Positions 32,225 to 38,174 of a stretch of DNA of 39,476 bases are shown here, one piece after another. The position numbers and the translations under genes were made by a program. The notes under the pieces were generated by a model. That model was not told the origin of the DNA. It did no database searches and saw only the letters and a program-made list of their open reading frames with translations. The stretch is from IMG/VR virus record IMGVR_UViG_3300008116_001193, positions 1-39,476 of that record. One strand, given 5' to 3'. Origin of the DNA: a virus. The stretch's first letter is position 1, and every line of letters starts with the position of its first letter.

Positions 32225-34111
32225 ATGGCAGATACTAGTATTTACGGCCGCCTACGGAAACTGTTCGCAACAAATACAGTTGTCCGAAATGTAGGTGGAA
32301 AGAAGTTAAAAGTCGCTGATACCGACAATATCCAGTCGTTTATTAATAGACGGGGCATTGACCGATATCATCGAGTTTATTCGTCTATGACAGGTGGATA
32401 TGGTGCTTCGGGTGGTCGTTATGAATCCGCAGCAGCATTCCAAGGGTCACGTTTACAATTGTTCCGTGATTATGATATGATGGATAATGACCCAATCATT
32501 TCATCAGTAATGGACATCTACGCTGACGAATCAACCGTAAAGGACGAATTCGGTCAAGTACTTAGTATCCGCTCAAAAAATCAACAAATCCAAGATATTC
32601 TCCATAACTTATTCTATGACGTATTGAACGTTGAGTTCAATCTCTGGCCTTGGGTCAGAAATATGGCTAAGTATGGGGACTTTTTCTTATTCCTAGATAT
32701 TGATGAAAAGTATGGTGTCGTAAACGTCATTCCTCTTTCTGTGTACGAAACCATCCGTATTGAAGGCCAAGACCCAGGCAATCCATTCTCTGTTAAGTTC
32801 AAAGTAGAAAATGATTTCTTGGCACTTGGTAAAAAAGAATTTGACAATTACGAAGTTGCACATTTCCGACTACTTTCAGATACTAACTTCCTTCCATATG
32901 GTAAGGCAATGGTTGAAGGTGGTCGTCGTGTGTGGAAGCAATTGCAATTGATGGAAGATGCGATGTTGATTCATCGTATCATGCGTGCACCAGATAAGCG
33001 TAAGGTGTTGGTTGATGTTGGAAACATTCCACCAGCAGAAATCGATACACATATGCAACGTATCATCGACCGTATGAAGAAGGTACCACTCGTTGACCCA
33101 AAGACTGGTGATTACAATCTTCGTTACAATATGATGAACATTACAGAAGATTTCTATCTTCCTGTTCGTGGTAAGGATTCTGGTACAGATATTACGAATC
33201 TTCCAGGCCTTCAATTCAATGCTATCGAAGATATTGAATACCTTCGTAACAAGTTAATGGCAGCATTCAAGGTACCAAAGTCATTCCTTGGATACGAAGA
33301 AGATAATAGTGGTAAAGCATCATTGGCAGCACAAGACGTTCGTTTCGCACGAACCATTGAACGTATTCAACGCATTATGGTGTCAGAACTTACCAAAATT
33401 GCAATCATTCACTTATACGTTCAAGGATTCACCGACGAAGACCTTATCGACTTTGAATTAGAAATGACTTCACCATCGGTCATTTACGAACAAGAAAAGT
33501 TGAATCTTTGGAAGGAAAAGGTTGGATTGGCTAAGGATATTGCAGATAGTAAGTTCTTATCACGTGACTGGATTTACCATAACATTCTTCAAATTGCAGA
33601 AGATGATGCACGGTCAGAACAAGAAAAGATAGTGAAGGATGTGGAATGGGTTGGTAAGGCAGAAGCAGTACAACAACAAGCCGCACAACCACAACAACCG
33701 CCAATGGGCCCAGAGGGACAACCTGCTGAACCAGAAGCTGGAGAAGAACAGCCAGCGGAAGAACCAGAAAAATTAGATACCGTAGACGCGGTGTTAGCCT
33801 CATTAGAAGACATGCCAGAAGAAGAGGAAGTTGTAGATGATACAGAATTGGAAGAAGCCAAAATGGGTCGTCCTAAGACTGGTATGCAATTTGGCCAAGA
33901 TAGTCACCCACGCGGTCGCGACCCATTAGGTCATAAAGAAAATCTTGGCGCACTAAGAGTAGGGCAACAACGTAAACCATCTAGAAAATCCCCACTTTCG
34001 TTAGAAAATCACGAAGTTTCTAACTTAATTAAACAATTAAACGCCCATAAAATCGCACCAGAAACCTCTAGTATCTTAAACGAAGAAAATATCTTAGACA
34101 TAGAAAACTAA
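32225..34111 (+). CDS. Portal protein (gp20-like)
   Basis: A 628-aa portal subunit, forming the dodecameric ring through which DNA enters the head and to which neck and terminase attach. Hallmarks are visible: YDMMDNDPIISSVMDIYADE with STVKDEFGQVLSI (about residues 85-115), NVEFNLWPWVRNMAKYGDFF (about 137-156), HFRLLSDTNFLPYGKAMVE, RRVWKQLQLMEDAMLIHRIM and RAPDKRKVLVDVGNIPP (about 210-270), LPVRGKDSGTDITNLPG and FKVPKSFLGYEEDNSGKASL (about 318-375). T4 gp20 is 524 aa. The extra length is a C-terminal Gln/Pro/Glu-rich linker (about 480-545) and a basic tail (GRPKTGMQFGQDSHPRGRDP). A strong GAGGGG site precedes ATG 32225. Confidence 0.93.
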   Translation: MADTSIYGRLRKLFATNTVVRNVGGKKLKVADTDNIQSFINRRGIDRYHRVYSSMTGGYGASGGRYESAAAFQGSRLQLFRDYDMMDNDPIISSVMDIYADESTVKDEFGQVLSIRSKNQQIQDILHNLFYDVLNVEFNLWPWVRNMAKYGDFFLFLDIDEKYGVVNVIPLSVYETIRIEGQDPGNPFSVKFKVENDFLALGKKEFDNYEVAHFRLLSDTNFLPYGKAMVEGGRRVWKQLQLMEDAMLIHRIMRAPDKRKVLVDVGNIPPAEIDTHMQRIIDRMKKVPLVDPKTGDYNLRYNMMNITEDFYLPVRGKDSGTDITNLPGLQFNAIEDIEYLRNKLMAAFKVPKSFLGYEEDNSGKASLAAQDVRFARTIERIQRIMVSELTKIAIIHLYVQGFTDEDLIDFELEMTSPSVIYEQEKLNLWKEKVGLAKDIADSKFLSRDWIYHNILQIAEDDARSEQEKIVKDVEWVGKAEAVQQQAAQPQQPPMGPEGQPAEPEAGEEQPAEEPEKLDTVDAVLASLEDMPEEEEVVDDTELEEAKMGRPKTGMQFGQDSHPRGRDPLGHKENLGALRVGQQRKPSRKSPLSLENHEVSNLIKQLNAHKIAPETSSILNEENILDIEN

Positions 34112-34122
34112 CGAAGTGGGAA

Positions 34123-34148
34123 TTATCATACTATTTAATATATGATAA
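34123..34148 (+). terminator. Hairpin after the portal gene with CTATTTAATA loop
   Basis: A perfect 8-bp inverted repeat (TTATCATA 34123-34130, TATGATAA 34141-34148) encloses CTATTTAATA, one base longer than the CTATTTATA loops at 892-920 and 20996-21020. The stem sequence differs from both. No long T tract follows. It separates the portal from the prohead genes and may be terminator, promoter or RNA-processing site. Confidence 0.5.
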
Positions 34149-34179
34149 GGTATTTATTCACTTATGGCGGATTATTTTT

Positions 34180-35052
34180 ATGAAATCAAGTATTAAGCAT
34201 AATAAGTTGAGAAACACCGGCATCCTCTTTGAATTGTTAGTCCGTCAAATCACATCTGATGTGATGGAAAACAAGAAAGATGGGGCAGCTGTTAAGTTAA
34301 TGCGTGAATTCTTTAATTCCAAAAAGGAATTGGGGAAGGAACTTATGTTATACCGTGCATTTTTCAATGTTCAGAATCTATCTGAGCAAAAGGCATTCCA
34401 ATTGTTGAAGTTGGTTACCGAACAACGGAAGAATCTCGACCAACATGCATTAGACACTCAAAAATACCTTTTAATTAAAGAAATTAAAAAGAACTTTGAC
34501 TTGAAGGAATTCTTTGCAGCACGTATTCCATCGTATAAGATTTACGCATCAATCTACAAGAGTTTTGATGCAGCAACTAACGGAATCAGTGATACGACTA
34601 CAATTGAAGAGTTGGCAAACAGTCAATTCACTATCGTAGAACATCTTTCTGGTAAGATTCTTACAAAAGAAATTAAAGAACATAATGAATTGGCATCTAT
34701 CGTTCGTAGTCAAGATGATGATATCCGTTTCCTTTCTTATAAGATTTTAGTTGAACGTTTTAATGAAAAGTATAAGGGATTAGACGAAGCACAAAAGAAA
34801 TTATTACAAGAATATATCTATAACATTTCTAATACATCTAAACTAAAGACATATACCCAAGGTGAAAGTCGTAGATTAGCAAAGGAAATCGCACAATACA
34901 GTAAGAAAGTATCGGACAAAGTTGTTCGCATTAAGTTATCGGAAGTTGTATCCCAACTTCAAAAGGTACAAATTGCTGTTGTGATTAAGGAAAATCACAT
35001 GACTGCGATGTTGATTGGATATGAAATTCTTAAGGAGCTTAAGTCATTATGA
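34180..35052 (+). CDS. Hypothetical head-module protein, 290 aa
   Basis: A 290-aa, almost all-helical, basic protein (NTGILFELLVRQITSDVMEN; LKLVTEQRKNLDQHALDTQK; YLLIKEIKKNFDLKEFFAAR; RIKLSEVVSQLQKVQIAVVI). It occupies the position between portal and prohead protease, where T4 has the small core proteins gp67 and gp68, but it is much larger than either and I see no sequence reason to equate them. A 10-codon frame starting at ATG 34164 (MADYFYEIKY, stop 34194-34196) overlaps the start and could be a leader peptide. The stop overlaps the next ATG (ATGA at 35049-35052). Confidence 0.6.
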   Translation: MKSSIKHNKLRNTGILFELLVRQITSDVMENKKDGAAVKLMREFFNSKKELGKELMLYRAFFNVQNLSEQKAFQLLKLVTEQRKNLDQHALDTQKYLLIKEIKKNFDLKEFFAARIPSYKIYASIYKSFDAATNGISDTTTIEELANSQFTIVEHLSGKILTKEIKEHNELASIVRSQDDDIRFLSYKILVERFNEKYKGLDEAQKKLLQEYIYNISNTSKLKTYTQGESRRLAKEIAQYSKKVSDKVVRIKLSEVVSQLQKVQIAVVIKENHMTAMLIGYEILKELKSL

Positions 35053-35537
35053 CAAACGAAGAAAAACTCCGCACTATCATCCGTAAAATGTTACAAGAAG
35101 AACTAGACGAAATGACAACCACAGCAAATGTTGCTGGGTATAATATTCCTATGGCATTTCAAGGAAATAATCCTAAGAATAAGGCACGTAAGAAGGGTAT
35201 TGCAACACAATTAGGAATGCAATTAACTCCTAAAGGTGAAAAAGATTTAAACCGACCAGCAGATAAACTAGAAACCCTTGCAGAAGCAAAGGTAAGATAT
35301 CACGAATATAAGAAAGATGAAAGTGCAACTCCAACACAAAAGATTGCCAAGGCCATTTCAGAAGTCAATCGTAGTCTTGAAGAAATGGAAAGAGTGTTAA
35401 AGATGAATACTCGTTTACAAAAGGAATCTGGAATTGCTAGTGAAGCACTTTATCGCCGTACTCAACAAGGACTTTTAAAACTAGAAGCACGGTTACTTCA
35501 CCTCGCCGGTAAAGTACGGGACATCAGAGGAAAGTAA
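35049..35537 (+). CDS. Hypothetical head-module protein, 162 aa
   Basis: A 162-aa helical protein starting with a charged helix (NEEKLRTIIRKMLQEELDEM), like the genes at 3262 and 28256. The second half forms a probable coiled coil (KIAKAISEVNRSLEEMERVL; LLKLEARLLHLAGKVRDIRG). It sits directly upstream of the prohead protease and is coupled to the 290-aa gene. The helical, charged composition and position fit a prohead core component or maturation partner, but this is inferred from context only. Confidence 0.6.
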   Translation: MTNEEKLRTIIRKMLQEELDEMTTTANVAGYNIPMAFQGNNPKNKARKKGIATQLGMQLTPKGEKDLNRPADKLETLAEAKVRYHEYKKDESATPTQKIAKAISEVNRSLEEMERVLKMNTRLQKESGIASEALYRRTQQGLLKLEARLLHLAGKVRDIRGK

Positions 35538-35538
35538 T

Positions 35539-36033
35539 ATGAAGAACTTATTAGTTGAATATAATGTCATTGAATATGGAAAGGATTTATTAGCTGAAGT
35601 ATTACAACGTGAAGCTGGATTGTATAAAGAAAACTTTGTAGTCCAACGCCGTGCACTTGGGGAATTAGACCATCCAGAAAGTCCAGTAGTTAATCTTAAA
35701 AATGTATGCTGCAATGTGACTGAACTATGGTTTGAAGGCCAAGATGTTCGTGGAAATATTGAAATTCTTTCCACTCCATCAGGTAACATTGTCCGTGAAC
35801 TCATCAAGAATAACATTCGTCTTGGTGTATCTTCTCGCGGAATGGGTTCAGTAAGTCCAATCGGTGAAAATACCGTAGAAGTTGGTGATGACTTCGCACT
35901 TATCTGTTTTGATATCGTCAGTAACCCAAGTACCCACGGTGCATTCATCAACGAAAGTAAGAAGGCACAAATCGTTACTCAATACTCACGTATCGACTCT
36001 CTTGTATACGATTTCCTCAGTGAAGTAAAATGA
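35539..36033 (+). CDS. Prohead protease (gp21-like)
   Basis: A 164-aa serine protease of the T4 gp21 type (herpesvirus-assemblin-like fold), which cleaves scaffold and capsid precursors during head maturation. Its catalytic motifs are visible: ALGELDHPES with H45, LGVSSRGMGSV with S98/S99, and FDIVSNPSTHGAF with D125. In the family the first two provide His and Ser of the active site. T4 gp21 is 212 aa. ATG 35539 follows the previous stop by one base and the TGA stop overlaps the next start (ATGA at 36030-36033). It lies upstream of scaffold and capsid as in T4, but two extra genes intervene. Confidence 0.9.
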   Translation: MKNLLVEYNVIEYGKDLLAEVLQREAGLYKENFVVQRRALGELDHPESPVVNLKNVCCNVTELWFEGQDVRGNIEILSTPSGNIVRELIKNNIRLGVSSRGMGSVSPIGENTVEVGDDFALICFDIVSNPSTHGAFINESKKAQIVTQYSRIDSLVYDFLSEVK

Positions 36034-36512
36034 AACTAGCGAAGGAATTTGTTAAGTTTACCATTAAAGAATTGGGATTAAAATCATTACCTAAGAGCAT
36101 TAAGTTCGAAGGTGATGATTATTCTGCGCAACATTTAACATTTGGAACTTACAATCCTTCTACTGATGAAATCGTTGTAGTCAAGGGGCAACGTCATCCT
36201 ATCGATGTATTACGTACGTTAGCTCACGAATTGGTGCATCACAAACAACGTGAAGATGGACAAGAATTGAATGGCGAAGATGGGTCAAATACAGAAAACG
36301 AAGCAAATGCAAAAGCTGGTAAGATTCAATCTATCCTAAGTGCAGCAAAAACTGGTAAACCAGCAAAGATTGATGAAACCTACGTAGACCAATATACTGC
36401 CAAGTTATTAATTACAGTGGCACACAATCTATCCCCAAAGAATAGAACAGAGTTTTACAACGAATCCATCGATAAGATGGTAGAATTAGCATATAAATTA
36501 GTTACTCGGTAA
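36030..36512 (+). CDS. HExxH zinc metallopeptidase-like protein, 160 aa
   Basis: A 160-aa protein with a zinc-metallopeptidase motif, LRTLAHELVHHKQ (H66-E67-L-V-H70), followed about 20 residues later by TENEANAKAG, whose Glu could be the third zinc ligand, as in gluzincin/SprT/ImmA-like enzymes. The N-terminal half contains SIKFEGDDYSAQHLTFGTYN and STDEIVVVKGQRHPIDV, a strand pattern seen in small metalloproteases. Overlap with the prohead protease stop means the two are co-translated. It could cut a head protein, a host factor or the peptidoglycan-associated proteome. No signal peptide is present, so it acts inside the cell or is packaged. Confidence 0.75.
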   Translation: MKLAKEFVKFTIKELGLKSLPKSIKFEGDDYSAQHLTFGTYNPSTDEIVVVKGQRHPIDVLRTLAHELVHHKQREDGQELNGEDGSNTENEANAKAGKIQSILSAAKTGKPAKIDETYVDQYTAKLLITVAHNLSPKNRTEFYNESIDKMVELAYKLVTR

Positions 36513-36524
36513 CCCGGAGGTAGT

Positions 36525-36743
36525 ATGTACGTTGAAGTAAAAGGTGATAAACAATCTGATTTAGAACGAGCACTCCAACAGTTCGTTAAGCAAGTCAAAA
36601 AAGCAGAATTGATGGAAGATTTAAAGAAGAAAGAATTCTATTTGAAGAAGTCCAAGAGACTCCAAAAGAAGAGCCAAGACGCCCTCCGCAGAAGAAAGCG
36701 TGAAGAGAGTAAGGCGCAGAAGAAGAACAATAATACATTTTAA
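36525..36743 (+). CDS. rpsU: Ribosomal protein bS21 homologue
   Basis: A 72-aa very basic protein matching small-subunit ribosomal protein bS21 along its length. The pattern DLERALQQFVKQVKKAELME then DLKKKEFYLKKSKRLQKKSQ and DALRRRKREES parallels the cellular order: ALRRFKR-x2-EKAG, then the RRREFYEKPT-like segment and a Lys/Arg-rich helix. Cellular bS21 is about 70 aa, so the gene is complete. bS21 sits near the anti-Shine-Dalgarno end of 16S rRNA and aids initiation. Phage-encoded bS21 has been described in SAR11-type and large uncultured phages. The gene has a strong site (GGAGG) and ends before an intrinsic terminator, placing it at the end of the portal-protease transcript. Confidence 0.85.
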   Translation: MYVEVKGDKQSDLERALQQFVKQVKKAELMEDLKKKEFYLKKSKRLQKKSQDALRRRKREESKAQKKNNNTF

Positions 36744-36789
36744 CTAAAAATTGATGTTTTACAAAAAACAGTAATATATATTTAATAGT

Positions 36790-36815
36790 ACACCTCATTT
36801 GGGGTGTGATTTTGT
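36790..36815 (+). terminator. Intrinsic terminator after the bS21 gene
   Basis: Inverted repeat ACACCTC (36790-36796)/GGGGTGT (36801-36807) with an ATTT loop and one G-U pair, followed by GATTTTGTT. This is the most textbook-like terminator in the window. It separates the protease-bS21 genes from scaffold and capsid. The bases just upstream include TATTTAATA (36779-36787), a sequence shared with the loop at 34132-34140. Confidence 0.65.
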
Positions 36816-36819
36816 TGTA

Positions 36820-36850
36820 TATAATCTGTTAATGACTCATAATAGTCATT
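36820..36850 (+). promoter_or_regulatory. Probable promoter and hairpin before the scaffold gene
   Basis: A perfect -10 box TATAAT at 36820-36825 lies just after the terminator and about 50 bases before the scaffold ATG, with TTG at 36815-36817 but no convincing -35. Next comes a 7-bp hairpin AATGACT (36831-36837)/AGTCATT (36844-36850) with a CATAAT loop, which would be in the 5' untranslated RNA of the scaffold-capsid transcript and could stabilise it. This 132-base gap (36744-36875) is one of the larger non-coding gaps here. Confidence 0.45.
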
Positions 36851-36856
36851 TTAATT

Positions 36857-36867
36857 CTCATAGGAGA
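36857..36867 (+). promoter_or_regulatory. Strong ribosome binding site CTCATAGGAGA (scaffold)
   Basis: The 11 bases CTCATAGGAGA precede the scaffold ATG at 36876, and an identical copy at 38158-38168 precedes the capsid ATG. A shorter relative, CTCAGGAGA, precedes the gene at 13738. AGGAG at 7-12 bases from the start is a near-ideal Shine-Dalgarno site, as expected for the most abundant proteins. Confidence 0.7.
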
Positions 36868-36875
36868 GAAACTTT

Positions 36876-38156
36876 ATGGCAGAGTTCGAATTTACGAACA
36901 AGCTTTTAAAGGAAGCAATCGCAGATGCAGAAGCAGTTCGTCAAACTGCTATTGAAAACGCAAAGCTTTCATTAGAAGAAACGTTCACACCCCAAATCAA
37001 GTCTATGTTATCACGTAGACTCCGTGCAGAAGCAGAAGGCATGGAACACGATGCAGAAGAAAAGGATGTAGAAACAAAGGAAGCACCAGAAGCAGAAAAG
37101 GAAGCACCAAAGGCAGCTCCAGTTGCTTCAGCAGAACCAAAGATGGAAACCGCAAAGGAACTTCCATTCCAAGACGGTGAAGCAGAAGGTTCATCAGAAA
37201 TGCCAGCAGACTCATCAGACATCGGTGCAGGTGACAATAAGGAACCATCCGATGCATCATTCGATTCAGCAGATGACGACATGAGTGGTGAAGATGCAGG
37301 TGAAAGTGATACCGATTGGTATGACGATTGGTCAGATGCAGATTTCGACCTTGACGAAGTAATCAAGGAACTTGAAGCAGACCTCAAGGAAGTCTCACAT
37401 GACGAAGAAGAAAAGGAAGAAATGAAGGAAGAAGTAGAAGGCGAAGAACACGAAGAAGAAAAGGAAGACGAGAAGGAAGAAGAAATGGCAGATGAAGCAT
37501 ACCCAGCAGAAAATCCAGAAGCTGGTGTTGCAAAGCCAGAAATTCCAGCTAAGTCTTCAGATATCGGAACAGAAGCTGCACACACCGCAGCAGATGTAAA
37601 TACTTTCGTAACTGAACCATCAGATGTAAATAAGATGGAAGGTGAAGAAATGGGAATGGAAAAAGGTCACGAAGAAGAAGGCGAAGAAGAACTTGATTTA
37701 GAAGCAATTCTCGCAGAATTGGAAGCCGAAGATGAAAAGCATAAGGCATCATCCGAAAAAATGGCAACCCTAGAGAAAGAACTTGCAGAATATCGTCAGG
37801 CTGTAAAGCTCCTACGAGGCAAGCTACACGAAGTCAATCTTCTCAATGCAAAGCTCTTGTACACCAATAAGATTTTCCGTAAGGAAGGTTTGACTACTGA
37901 ACAAAAGGTAATGGTCGTAGAAAACTTCGATCGTGCAACCACTGTTCGTGAAATCAAGATGGTATACACAGTTTTGGTAGAAACATTAACTTCCGCAGCA
38001 AAGGTAGTAAAGGCAACAAAGGCACCAAGTAAGGTGGTAGCAGAAGGGTTCGCAAGTAAGGCAACCCCAAGTACCGCTCCAAAGACTGAAGCACCAGCAG
38101 TTATCGCAGAAAACTCTGTTGCTAAGCGTTTACAACAACTCGCAGGAATTATCTAA
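36876..38156 (+). CDS. Prohead scaffold/core protein (gp22 position)
   Basis: A 426-aa, extremely Glu-rich protein in the position of T4 gp22, between prohead protease and capsid. The N-terminus (NKLLKEAIADAEAVRQTAIE) and C-terminal third (about residues 275-345, EEELDLEAILAELEAEDEKH; EKELAEYRQAVKLLRGKLHE) are coiled-coil. The middle is low-complexity acidic (DEEEKEEMKEEVEGEE) with repeated PAxSSDIGxxA-type units (residues about 109-115 and 225-235). Potential gp21 cleavage sites of the (L/I)-x-E type occur at LLKE and near the end (VIAEN). T4 gp22 is 269 aa, so this is enlarged by the acidic insert. The core is degraded by the protease after capsid assembly. Function rests on position and composition. 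Confidence 0.8.
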   Translation: MAEFEFTNKLLKEAIADAEAVRQTAIENAKLSLEETFTPQIKSMLSRRLRAEAEGMEHDAEEKDVETKEAPEAEKEAPKAAPVASAEPKMETAKELPFQDGEAEGSSEMPADSSDIGAGDNKEPSDASFDSADDDMSGEDAGESDTDWYDDWSDADFDLDEVIKELEADLKEVSHDEEEKEEMKEEVEGEEHEEEKEDEKEEEMADEAYPAENPEAGVAKPEIPAKSSDIGTEAAHTAADVNTFVTEPSDVNKMEGEEMGMEKGHEEEGEEELDLEAILAELEAEDEKHKASSEKMATLEKELAEYRQAVKLLRGKLHEVNLLNAKLLYTNKIFRKEGLTTEQKVMVVENFDRATTVREIKMVYTVLVETLTSAAKVVKATKAPSKVVAEGFASKATPSTAPKTEAPAVIAENSVAKRLQQLAGII

Positions 38157-38157
38157 C

Positions 38158-38168
38158 CTCATAGGAGA
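38158..38168 (+). promoter_or_regulatory. Strong ribosome binding site CTCATAGGAGA (capsid)
   Basis: Second identical copy of the site at 36857-36867, beginning immediately after the scaffold stop codon and six bases before the capsid ATG 38175. It supports this start for the capsid gene. Confidence 0.7.
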
Positions 38169-38174
38169 TTAAGC

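Noticed and set aside
35493-35951. Minus-strand open frame opposite the prohead protease (152 codons)
   Set aside because: The + strand carries conserved catalytic motifs; no ribosome site on the minus strand.
37380-37500. Repetitive GAA/GAAGAA tract as a DNA repeat element
   Set aside because: It is in-frame Glu/Lys coding low complexity of the scaffold protein, not a separate repeat.
36941-37585. Long minus-strand open frame (214 codons) opposite the scaffold gene
   Set aside because: Ser-rich mirror of the Glu/Ala/Asp codons of the scaffold; no ribosome site; shadow of biased codon use.
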